In this document: in pieces, positions 36,592 to 46,154 of the stretch
How the letters are laid out: every line of letters starts with the position of its first letter
Position numbering within the stretch: position 1 is the first letter of the stretch
Assembly: GCA_003013855.2 (NCBI GenBank)
Contig: ML058407.1
Coordinates: forward strand, 620,001 to 684,000
DNA: 64,000 nucleotides
Direction: 5' to 3'
Source of the DNA: Liriodendron chinense
Taxonomy: Eukaryota > Streptophyta > Magnoliopsida > Magnoliales > Magnoliaceae
The notes under the pieces: model-generated
What the model was told of the DNA's origin: nothing
What the model saw: only the letters and a program-made list of their open reading frames with translations
Database searches by the model: none
Made by a program: the position numbers and the translations under genes

Positions 36592-36596
36592 GTTTA

Positions 36597-38101
36597 CCAT
36601 TTCTAAGAGTGGTTACGGATTTTGCTTACTCCACATGTTGGTTGAGAAGATTAGGGATGCTTACTTCATGTACTTGCTTTGGACTAGGATGAGGTTGGTC
36701 CAGAAAGGTCCCTTCTCTAGCATTCAAACGTCCCTTAATCTCATCAATCGAGACTTTAAGCTCTTGGAACATTTGCTGATTTGTTTGGTTTATTTGCATT
36801 TGCCCTTGCATAAGCGCCTTTAGGGTATCCTCCATTGAGAATTAAGGTGGGGCCATGTTTTGCATGGGTGGCCCTCCTTGAGAGTTGGTAAGATTGGCCG
36901 TAAGACCATTCCTCCAACTAAAGTTAGGATGATTCTTCAAAGTAGAGTTATACGTGTTACCTATCGGTCCATTGAAAGGTCGTTGATAACCAAATGTGGC
37001 GTTTGCTTGTTCTTTTAATACCTCTTGAAATGCAAGAATTATAGGACAATCTTGCATAGCGTGTATATTAGTGGCACAAATTCCACATATGTTCTCAATA
37101 GCTTCAGTGGGCTTTGTAATTTCACTCTTGCTAAGTTCCATGGCCTTGAATTTTCTCGTGAGGTTGGCTCGCCTTACATTAACATCATCTTCCTCCTTGA
37201 GGATGTAAATCCCTCCTTTCTCCTTTTGTTGAGGAGGTTTGAGGTTACTAGATTTTTCTGAGGTATCCCAAAATTGGGCATTATCGGCCAACACATCTAA
37301 GTAACTCCAAGCATCCTCGGGATCTTTGCTCATGAATTCGCCGTTACACATTGTTTCTACGAATTAGCGCATGTTTGAGTTCAATCCTTCATAGAAGAAG
37401 CTTACGATTCGCCAAATTTCATAACCATGATGTGGACAAGCAAGTAGGAGGTCTTTGTATCTCTCCCAACTTTGAAAGAAAGTTTCACTCTCTTTAACCA
37501 AAAAATTCATGATAGCACGTTGAAGGGTGTTTGTTTTATGAGCCGAGAAGAAATTTTTCAAAAACTCCCGGGTCATCTCAGTCCATGCCCCAATCGATCT
37601 TGGTCTAAGAGAGTGAAGTCATGTTTTGGCTCTTTTCTTCAAAGAGGAGGGGAATAATTTTAATTTCACTACATCTTCCGATACATTATTGTATTACAAA
37701 GTAGCAACCACCTTATCAAATTCCTTTAGATGTAGATATGGGCTCTCGGAATCTAGCCCATGGAACTTCGGCAAAAGTTGAATTACCCCCGGTTTAATAT
37801 TAATTGTTCCGTCATTGTTTGGGAAAAACATGCATGGAGGTGTGGTAGCTCGAGCCGGTTGTAGATAATCATGTAGAGCTCTCATTGGAGGATCATTGTG
37901 CACCTCATTCTCTTCTACTCTATGATTTGCATTTGTGGTTAGAGTAGGGTGGGGAGGATTCCCTAACGGAGTTTGATCCATACTTTTCAAATTTTCACGA
38001 TGTTCTACAAACTTTCGGGCTCGTCTATGAACGGAGAGTGGTCCAACTAAACCACCTTCGGTTTGGAGATGATTGTCATGGTCACATTCCCAATGGGACA
38101 T
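36597..38101 (-). pseudogene. Ath-2 gag
   Basis: The start is ATG 38101-38099 (MSHWECDHDNHLQTEGGLVGPLSVHRR), subfamily I. The N-terminus is open to 37694, the core to 37364 and the C-terminal part to 36842. It contains FFQSWERYKDLLLACPHHGYEIW, CNGEFMSKDPEDAW and the knuckle CGICATNIHAMQDC. Breaks lie near 37690 and 37364 and at 36840. The left end is the LTR-X target duplication (36592-36596). The 233-bp leader 38102-38334 precedes gag. Confidence 0.88.
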
Positions 38102-38334
38102 AAACCACAAAATCTAAAATCTAAACTAATCCTAAGTCCTAAAACAAATTTAACAACAATCTGAAAATCTAAAAATATGTAAAAAGTAATAAGTTAGAAG
38201 GATATTACCCGATTCGCTTGAACTATGGAAAAATTCCTACAAAACAAAATAAGTTATTAGTCTTAGAAAATCAGAAAAACTATCTACTTCTACTTTTACA
38301 GCCACTAAAACAAGCTAGAACCGTTTATCTAAGT

Positions 38335-38352
38335 TCCCCAACAGCGGCACTA
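38335..38352 (-). other. Ath-2 primer binding site, decayed
   Basis: The position is equivalent to the tRNA-Asp PBS but has about five mismatches (TCCCCAACAGCGGCACTA on the plus strand). It agrees with the age of the element. Confidence 0.75.
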
Positions 38353-38358
38353 AAAACT

Positions 38359-39359
38359 TGTTCTCTCACCTCAAGTGCAAGGCTGTGATGTAGTAATAAT
38401 TGTCGGTAAGACCAAGGTTGATCTACATGGAACTATGTAAATAGTTCTAAACTATTCCAGCAACTTGGATTTGAGTAATTCAAAATTTCAATTATAAAAA
38501 CTAGACTAAACAGTACTTAAGAAAATCTGAGAATAATAGAGAAAACTAAGGCATTAAGGATCCACTTGTAGCAATCCATGTTAATTCATTCATACAAGCA
38601 TGAAACATAATTAGATTCAAAGTTCTATCTCTCATCTAGTTAAAAGATAAAGCATTAAAGCATAACAATCCCACTTAAGTCAGAAAATTAAGTTCTAGTT
38701 CTAATTAAGCACCTAACATTCAAAATTATAGCCTCCGGAGTAACAACCATGCCTATGGACTATAGCATGCTCAAGGGTTACCATAATTCGAATCTAATCA
38801 AGCCAAACATGATAATCTTAAAGAATTGCAAGGAATCCATGTCCTAAGCACATGAACTCTCATAAAACTTCTAAAAATATCAACTTTATTCAAACTAGAA
38901 TATTCAAAATCCAAACTTAAAGTAAATGTACTTGAATGAAACTGAATTAAACATGAGATTGGCTACAAGCTTCACCTCTCGGCCCTAGCTGAGAGGTTCT
39001 AACCGAGCATTGTCATACTACAACTAGAATTAAAATAAAAACTAAAGGAAAACATGAAAAACTAGAAAAACCATAATCGACAGAGTTGCGAACACTCCAC
39101 GGTGCTCTTCTTCACTTCCCACGACCTCCAATATCTTCTAGGATGCCTTTAGACGAGGCCCTAGGTGCCCTTTTATAGATTAGTGAGGAAGATTCTAGAT
39201 TGCGCAAGAAATCACGCAATTGTGCAGAGAAAATTGAAGCTTGTAGGCAAGCTTTGTTACTGCAGTCGACCGGTAGGACGACCAGTCTGAGCCTATGGAC
39301 GACCGATCTGAGCTCATGGACGACCGGTTGTAAAACGTCAAAAACAGTCCAGAGAGTTT
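38359..39359 (-). repeat. Ath-2 5' LTR, truncated by Ath-4 insertion
   Basis: It starts TGTTCTCTCACCTCAAG, a U5 end of subfamily I type. The hairpin is at 38975-38996 (one G-U pair) and TATA at 39170-39178. It stops at 39359 inside U3, where Ath-4 begins. The bases AGTTT (39355-39359) would be the target duplication. The homologous LTR at 15593-16088 shows that U3 should continue beyond this point. Confidence 0.85.
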
Positions 39360-40009
39360 TATTGAGCTCTTAATTGTGCATATTCTAACCCCAATTCATC
39401 ACTCATTATGCAAGGTTTTCATGATTTATAGACTAATCTAATCTATAGATTGGTGATTGTAGGGATGAGAGAGAGGATTCATCAATTGAAGACTTAAAGA
39501 CGCCATTTACAAGCAAAGAAGATCAAAGGACTGAGCGTCGAAGGATGAAAGAAAGAAGTTAGAGAAAAGAAGAAAGAAAGCAGAAGAACATGCCCAAGAC
39601 CGGTCGTCTGACCGGTCGTCTATAGCCCAGGACCGGTCGTCCGACCGGTCCGATCACTCAACAGGAGGGGTCACATGATAAATCTCACTGGACTATCCAA
39701 GACCGGTCGTACGACCGGTCGTCCACTGCTCAGAAAGGTCGTGCGATCGGTCCTTGAATTAAAATCCTTGATTCTGAAATTGCCAAAACTCGATGGACGT
39801 TTTTCGCATTTTTGAGACCGGTCGTCCAGGAGTTCAGACTGGTAGTGCGACCGGTCGTCTATGTAATTATGCGTGTTCTACAAGCCCCGATTTTCTCTGT
39901 GCACTGCGTAACCTTACGCAAATTCTGAGAAGATTTTGACGCTGCGGAGTTTCCCCACTATAAAAGGACACCTAAGGATCGTTCCTAGGGTATCTTAGAA
40001 GGGATTGAG
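39360..40009 (+). repeat. Ath-4 5' LTR, first part (U3)
   Basis: A plus-strand subfamily II LTR starts TATTGAGCTC, with TG mutated to TA. Spaced GACCGGTC dyads lie at 39597-39860 and TATA at 39958-39966. It is interrupted at 40009 by NonA-1 and resumes at 49851. The full LTR would be 1563 bp. Confidence 0.88.
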
Positions 40010-42292
40010 TGATGAGTACCTAATATTGTATAATTAACCCTGGTTGTTAAGGACATTATCATTATTTTTCTGGTTAATTATCCCTCATTAGGTGAATTTT
40101 CTGTCTTCAGGTGTTCAGGAGAGGTTGCACAAGATTCGATCCAATCAGGGCATTTAAAGGCCTAAAAAAGAGCAAGATTCGGCGTGTTGGTAATCTTGAC
40201 GCAAAGCAAGCCATAAAGATCGAAGGCCAGACCATTTTCCATGGTATAGATGGAATGAAGATGGCTAAAAAGGGCCTCATCACAGCAACACAATTTGGAG
40301 ATCAAGGCCGAATACATTGGATGGTCAAAATCAAGCATTCACTAATGATGGGGGATCCATGTGCGTTATATACATATGTGAGCACTACACATGCGAGACC
40401 ACATCGGCGTGCCTCTCATCTCCACACATACGGATAAACAAACATGGAGGAGTCTTTCCTTCACGTGTAGCTCATGCCATGTGCGATCAACGAGCAGCGC
40501 ATGCGATCCAGCTCCAAAGACCAGCAAGGTAGATGAGCTCCCATCTCACATGAACATCCACCGTCCATCATCAGCCATGCAAGATTGTCCATCCATCCAA
40601 GCTGGTCCAGATCACATATCCAGCAACTAGGAGCTGATGGATGTCTACTACACATGCAACCTAAAAATCAATGGTCAGGATCTGATATACGTGCAGCTTC
40701 CAAAGATCATCAACTAGCTGAACTTTGGTCAAGTCACACATGTAGCCGTCCATCACATGTTGCAGCTCATCAGCAGCTACCAAAGCATGCCTCACACGCC
40801 CACAGCTAAGGAGATCTCCAACCGTCCATTCCAAGCAGCAGTGGACGTTCACCATCTGCATCATCATCAGCCACCGTCCATTTCACATCCAGATGTGGTG
40901 GACCCCAGCTGATCATCCAATCATCAGCCGTCCATTAGGTGGACCACCTTCAACATCCAGCAGGTGGACCGTTCCATCTCCAGCAGCCCACCTCCACATG
41001 TGCAGCAGAAGTTCTACATCCCAACCATCCATCTTCTGGATGTGTTCTTTAATCCAAGATGGACCGCACCAGCGGCTAGCTCTCCTTCATCCAGCGGACC
41101 CACATGTGCAGCAGCAATCAGCAGCTGTCCAGCACCCATCATCAGCACGTATGTGCTGCATCAGAACGGCCAGCTGATCATCAACAGCCGTCCACTCCCT
41201 CCAATCATCAGCCGTCCATCCATTTCCAACGGTGGACGTCATCATCATCAGGTGGTCCCCATCCACACGTGCAGCCAACCTCAGCCGTCCACAACAGCCA
41301 AGCATCCATCTTCAGCCGTCCATCAAGATGGGCTCAAATCTCCACCGTCCAGGGCTGGACGTCAGCAGCAACATCAACGTCCAAGTAACTGGATGATCCA
41401 GCAGATCCTCAGCCAACCATCAGCCCAGCAACGTTGTGGACCCCACCTTCAATGAACAGTAAACAACCGTCCATTTATTGGACGCATCTGCCATTAGCCG
41501 TCCACAACATCAGCAACTCTCCTCTTCATCTTCATTCCTTGCAGCCCACACGTGCACCCAGCAGAGGCAGTGTCCGTCCATCAGGTGGACCACCTTCAGT
41601 AGCATGTTGACCAGCAGCAGCACTCCTCACGTGTGTTGCCAACCACACGTGCAACATCCATCTGCACATTGCACTCCAGCAACCAGCACATGTGGACTCA
41701 TCAAGCACCTGCATCACGTCAGCAATGAAGGGCTGGATGAATTCCACCATCCATCATTTGATCAACGGCCAGCATCTCAAGATCCAGCCGTCCATCCATT
41801 CATCAACGTGGACCACACAGCAGTCCAGTTGCAGCTGCAGCTGCAGCTGCATCAACGTGCACCCCCAATGTCCACTGCATCTAATGAGTCCAGCTGCTGA
41901 ACAACTCACCTTCATCAGCCACCGTCCATCTGCATCAAATGACCAGCATCAAGTGGACCATCTCCAGCAGATCTCCACCTTCAGCACGTCAGCCAGCAAA
42001 TGAACGGCCCACCCTTTGCAACAGCCGTTCATCCCATCCATCAACACCATCCGTCCATGATGCTGATCCCTCCATCCTTCCAGCCATCCAACCATCTGCC
42101 ACACCAGCGGCCAGCTCTTCATTCCAGTCCAGTGGACCCCACTCACGTGTTGACCAGGGATGACATCTCCACCATGTGCAAAGCAGAGCTCCAACGGACA
42201 TCTTCTCCCTCCATCAATCACATGAACAACAAGGTGGACCCCATCAAAAGCCAGCAAATGCTCCTCCATCTCCACCATGGCAGCAAGAGAGG

Positions 42293-42334
<42 letters not shown>

Positions 42335-42599
42335 ACACATGTGTAAGGCATGGAATGCCACCTCATCATCCAAGCCTCACTCCAAGCCCAAACCCAAAAG
42401 AAAAGTTTGCTTTAGGCTTGGAGTGACACCTAGGCTTGGAGTACTTTTCTTGCCACATGTCCATCCAAGCCTAACTCCAAGCCCGAACCTAAAAGAAAAG
42501 TTGCTTTGGGCACTCCAAGCCTAACTCCATTCCCAAACCTAAAGAAACTTTTGGTGTGCCACCTAGGATTGGGAGGAGGCTTGGAAGCTCCTCATAAGG

Positions 42600-42609
42600 C
42601 TATAAAAAG
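42600..42609 (+). promoter_or_regulatory. TATA box, NonA-1 5' LTR
   Basis: CTATAAAAAG lies 172 bp before the leader hairpin, as in the Athila LTRs. The 3' LTR copy is at 48739-48748. Confidence 0.78.
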
Positions 42610-42771
42610 AGGCCTCTCCTCCTCATTTCAATCATCCCTCAAATCCCTCAAATCCCATTCTCTACAACTCCTCTCTTCTCTTTAGTTTTCTTTCTTTCTT
42701 TCTTTTGTAGAGTAGTGTAGTTTTCTCTTTTGTAGAGAATTTAGTCTTCCATTGTAGCATGGTTGGCTAAA

Positions 42772-42791
42772 CCTCTAGCTAAGGCTAGGGG
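42772..42791 (+). promoter_or_regulatory. Conserved LTR leader hairpin (NonA-1)
   Basis: An 8-bp stem CCTCTAGC / GCTAGGGG (one G-U pair) has loop TAAG. It is the NonA-1 version of the hairpin found in the Athila LTRs and is followed by the same GTGA(A/G)G context. The copy in the 3' LTR is 48911-48930. Confidence 0.7.
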
Positions 42792-42918
42792 TGAGGCCTT
42801 TGAAGAAATTTGCAAGCTTTGGTTCTTTTAGTTCAACATTGGTGTGTGAATGTTAGAGTTTTCTTTGGTTGATTGGTTTGGTTATCCACCTCGGCAGACG
42901 CTATTGTTGTACAAGCCC

Positions 42919-43320
42919 CTTGATCCATCGTCGACTCCGGGCACGTTGGATGCTTGGGATCCCTTGCACACCAATTAGCTAGTTCATGATCGATAAAGTC
43001 CCTTGATCCATCGTCGACTCCGGGCACGTTGGATGCTTTGGATTCCCTACGGTCATCGAGCTAGTGCAGGTAAAGTCATCGATCTGTAAAATCCCTTGAT
43101 CCATTGTAGACTCCGGGCACATTGGATGCTTTGGATTCCCTGCGATCGATAGACGAGATCTTAACGGTTGGATCGGTCAATTAAAGCCTCCTATCTTGTA
43201 AGTATGCATTTAATCATGTGATTTGTGATCTTATCGGTTGACTTGTTGGCAAAGTTGTTGATCTGTACAATTCTTTGATCCATTGTCGACTCCGGGCACA
43301 GTGGATGCTTGGAATTCCCT
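42919..43320 (+). repeat. Four copies of a 45-bp CGACTCCGGGCAC motif
   Basis: Units at about 42919, 43001, 43095 and 43272 read TTGATCCAT(C/T)GT(C/A)GAC then TCCGGGCAC and GGATGC. They are separated by variable spacers. A single diverged copy is in the Ath-5 LTR (52135-52178), so the motif was amplified in NonA-1. The same array is in the 3' LTR at 49058-49460. Confidence 0.82.
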
Positions 43321-43711
43321 GCGATCAACTAACAAGTGCTTCATGGTCAAATCAATCGGTTCAGATCACCATCTTTTATGAAATATGCAAATGGTTTAAC
43401 TGTTTTATCTTCCGGTTGGAATGAATCTTTATTCAATTCCAGTTGAGTTATAGTTGGACCAATAAATCAAATCCTACAGAATGAATCAAAGGTGGATCCC
43501 TAATGCCTTAGCCCCTTTTCTATTTTTGTCCTTCACCACACACAACTTGCTCCACTCTCGTGGATAAACCAGATTTCATCTCACTCACCTAAACTAATTC
43601 CTTGAAGTGTTCTTAACCCCAATCCCTGTGGATCGACCTCGGTCTTACCGAGTATTTTACTACTTCGCTACCTGCACTTGGGTGTGCAATCTTCGGATTG
43701 TACCAAGTTTT

Positions 43712-43729
43712 TGGCGCCGTTGCCGGGGA
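43712..43729 (+). other. NonA-1 primer binding site (tRNA-Asp)
   Basis: TGGCGCCGTTGCCGGGGA is identical to the PBS of Ath-1, Ath-3 and Ath-6, six bases after the LTR end. Confidence 0.92.
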
Positions 43730-43907
43730 TTGGCATCGGTTTAAGAATATTTTTGGAATTGGTTTATGTATATATATTGTCAATAGTTTACTAACTTGTT
43801 TGTTTTATTTTTAGGGATTGCCCATAGCTGTATATTCTTCTTCTCGGGTAATATCCTTCCTTTTTCCCTCTTTTACTATTCTTTCTAGATTTTCTTTTAG
43901 TGTTATC

Positions 43908-45386
43908 ATGCCCATATATGATGAGTGGACACAGAAATACGCTAAAACTCTAGAAGATGAAAGGCAATCAAAGCACAATGGTAAGGAACGCTCCATGCGT
44001 GATTATCTACATGAGAACAATACACGTAAAGTTCCACCAGTTAAAACGCTGCGTGAGTATTGGAGTGAGAACAACGTATACGATGTTCCACCGGTTAAAA
44101 CGTTGCGTGAGTATTGGGATGAGAACAATATATCTTATGATCCACCGGTTAAAATATTGCGCGAGTATTGGGATGAGAACAATATATCTTATGATCCACC
44201 GGTTAAAACATTGCGCGAGTATTGGGATGAGAACAATATATATTATGCTCCACCAGTTAAGTCGATGCGTGATTGTTTGTATGGCTATCAACAACCATAT
44301 AGTGCGCCATCATACAATGCGAACGAACCTAATTGGCGGAACTATCAAAATTCCAATTGGAGAGATGGACCACCAACAATGAATGTTAACTATCCCCAAG
44401 GGCCCCCTATCTATGTGTCTCCACCGAAAAAGACTCTCGAGGATACGTTGCAAATGGAAAGTACCTCGCAAATCATCAATGAGATGGAAACATTGATTGA
44501 CCACATGGAATCACACCTCACTGAGACGGAGGGAGAGACTTCCCTAACCCAACCTCCGTCTAACCTAATTGAACAACTCAAGGTGATTGATTTCAATTCT
44601 TCCGATATACTTGTTGAGCGTGACGGAGATATTATTACCTTTAGATACAATGAAGATATTCTAATGAAGGTTGACGAACTTGAGGAATCTGAAAAATCTG
44701 AGGGTGATAATATGATTGGTGATGCTCAACAAGATGAGGACTCAGAGTGTGCTTATGAGCCCGTGGTCCCGTTTCCCCAGAGGTTGATCTCGTCTGAACC
44801 TCTAGTTAATGATCATGCCATGGAAATTCCCCAACAAAGTGATTTTGATACAATCCACCAAGTTGACATGCCCAATCTCGTTATTGATGAAGAGTTTTCT
44901 TGTATTGAGAGTCCTAATTCTTTGGAAGATTGCTTGGCTCACTTTGAAGATTCGAATGATCCCATGATTCAAGAAATAGTGAACGCCTTGCAAGACCCGG
45001 TGCATGAAAAGATGTTTCCCACTGATTCTCACTTAATACCATCTATTGTGGAAGCACCGGGAGATTCTGATTGTATGGAGAAGACACCACCATTTGAAGA
45101 ATCATTTGAAGTCTCTCCATCACTTTGGTCTTTTCAGACTGAAGTGGACCATTACTGGGAAGATCCGTTCTTGATAAACCATTGCCCAGTTAATGCATTA
45201 AGGAGATATTTTCTTGATAATGTCTCCTTTTCTCGTACATGTGGTGAGAATTTCTATTGGCCCATAATGATTAAGAACACCCATGTACATTGTCGAGCAG
45301 GACTGTGGATGGTCCTAATGCGAAATTTGTTGAAATACATGATGATCCTGCTCCAGTCTATTCCCTTGATTGATCTCCTAGTCTGA
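43908..45386 (+). CDS. NonA-1 chimeric gag/pol-linker protein (492 aa)
   Basis: One uninterrupted frame covers the internal region. I choose ATG 43908 (MPIYDEWTQ), the position of gag starts in the autonomous elements; an in-frame ATG at 43818 would add 30 hydrophobic residues. Residues 30-119 from this start are five 18-aa repeats (LREYWDENN...PPVKT) derived from the gag motif PP.RTLRDYLQ. Gag C-terminal linker pieces follow (NEPNWRNYQNSNWRDGPP, KKTLEDTLQ, MESHLTE), then the gag-protease linker (EPVVPFPQRLIS). The post-protease acidic linker (SLEDCLAHFEDSNDPMIQEIV) and a shrunken integrase zinc-domain piece (FYWPIMIKNTHVHC) come last. There is no gag core, knuckle, DLGA, FMDD, RNase H or D,D,E. 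Function is unknown. The kept frame argues for recent origin or for use. Confidence 0.72.
   Translation: MPIYDEWTQKYAKTLEDERQSKHNGKERSMRDYLHENNTRKVPPVKTLREYWSENNVYDVPPVKTLREYWDENNISYDPPVKILREYWDENNISYDPPVKTLREYWDENNIYYAPPVKSMRDCLYGYQQPYSAPSYNANEPNWRNYQNSNWRDGPPTMNVNYPQGPPIYVSPPKKTLEDTLQMESTSQIINEMETLIDHMESHLTETEGETSLTQPPSNLIEQLKVIDFNSSDILVERDGDIITFRYNEDILMKVDELEESEKSEGDNMIGDAQQDEDSECAYEPVVPFPQRLISSEPLVNDHAMEIPQQSDFDTIHQVDMPNLVIDEEFSCIESPNSLEDCLAHFEDSNDPMIQEIVNALQDPVHEKMFPTDSHLIPSIVEAPGDSDCMEKTPPFEESFEVSPSLWSFQTEVDHYWEDPFLINHCPVNALRRYFLDNVSFSRTCGENFYWPIMIKNTHVHCRAGLWMVLMRNLLKYMMILLQSIPLIDLLV
43995..44264 (+). repeat. 54-bp tandem repeat coding five 18-aa units
   Basis: The five units are 54 bp each: MRDYLHENN..., then four LREYW(S/D)ENN units ending PPVK(T/I/S). 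A partial sixth starts MRDCLYGYQQ. The central units are nearly identical, pointing to recent unequal amplification. The multiple of three keeps the frame. Confidence 0.9.
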
Positions 45387-45679
45387 TGGAGATCCATTTC
45401 CCTGCTTTCTTAGGATAGATTAGTTTAGATTAGGATTTCTTGTCTTTGCTTATAGGTATGAATAAACTCGCTCTTTAATAATTCTCTCAGGTACTCTCTC
45501 ACTCACCCCTCTTTTTGTTATTGCTCTCATATTATGTTACATTGCATATTTTTCAACATTGAGGACAATGTCGAATTTAGGTTCGGGGGTGGGAATTCCT
45601 GCGGAATTTTATTGAGAATGTTGTTAAATGTTTCTAGTTTTATGTTATTTAAAAAAAAAAAAAAGCTAGAAAAATATTG

Positions 45680-45724
<45 letters not shown>

Positions 45725-46154
45725 GCAAGGTTCGGAATCAGTGTTAATCCGACCATTCTCTTCAATCATCAGTGTCAACATGAAAGTAGAAGACTGAACC
45801 CCTAGTTATGTTAAGGCTAGACCTCACTGTGCACCATGGAACTCAATGTTTAAAATGCTTCTATTGAATGATTAATGCTTTGAACCCAATTGAGTTGTCT
45901 ACTAAGTGACTAGAATCTAAGTTTAAATATTTTCAAAACTATATGCCTTAGAAACTCTACTGTTTAAATAAATTGAAAGATCACATAAATACATTGAACC
46001 TTTTCTTCTCTTTCATTAGGAAATAAGAAAAGTCTTGAGATGATTTTGATTGATGAAAACTGTCGAGGATAAGATTTATTGCAGTATTTTGAAAAATCCT
46101 TAGATGATTTTCGCATGTTTTGCTCGAGACTAGCAAAATGCTGGTTGGGGGGTG
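45387..46154 (+). other. NonA-1 3' spacer with AT microsatellite and PPT
   Basis: The stop is followed by CTCCTAGTCTGATGG, also found after integrase in Ath-6 (62652 on), so this is a genuine Athila 3' junction. An inner PPT-like tract GGTTCGGGGGTGGG lies at 45579-45592. An (AT)n run of about 19 units is at 45683-45721. The terminal PPT GCTGGTTGGGGGGTG (46140-46154) abuts the 3' LTR. The conserved spacer block of the other elements is missing. Confidence 0.82.

Larger units (their letters stand above)
15021..39359 (-). mobile_element. Ath-2: old Athila-like element, multiply interrupted
   Basis: A minus-strand element is split by sLTR-2, LTR-X (with Ath-3 inside) and Ath-4. Its own pieces are 15593-17760, 19297-22744, 36597-39359 and probably the inverted piece 15021-15592. 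The order from the right is 5' LTR, decayed PBS, gag, protease, RT, RNase H, integrase, spacer, 3' LTR remnant. It carries many stops and indels and is the most decayed element here, as expected for the oldest host layer. The rest of its 5' LTR lies right of the window, beyond Ath-4. Confidence 0.85.
40010..43705 (+). repeat. NonA-1 5' LTR
   Basis: The LTR is 3696 bp, TGATGAGTACC to GATTGTACCA. About 2.5 kb of U3 is built from recurring words CCGTCCA, CATCAGC, CAGCAG and CACATGTGC, with an 18-unit CT run at 42295-42330. TATA is at 42600-42609, the hairpin at 42772-42791, and four copies of a 45-bp motif lie at 42919-43320. The R-U5 end shares the CTGTGGATCGACCTCGGTC block with the Athila LTRs. 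Open frames in this U3 are Ser/Pro/His/Gln-rich by composition and are not called as genes. Confidence 0.92.

Noticed and set aside
40111..40437. 108-codon frame in the NonA-1 5' LTR (repeated at 46256-46582)
   Set aside because: It is present twice only because LTRs are copies. It lies upstream of the TATA box, and I recognise no motif.
40893..42524. Ser/Pro/His/Gln-rich open frames on both strands of the NonA-1 U3
   Set aside because: They follow from the repeated CAGC/CCGTCCA/CATC words, occur in several frames and both strands, and lie in U3.
45683..45721. AT run as a matrix attachment or origin element
   Set aside because: It is a simple dinucleotide microsatellite in one spacer, without further support.
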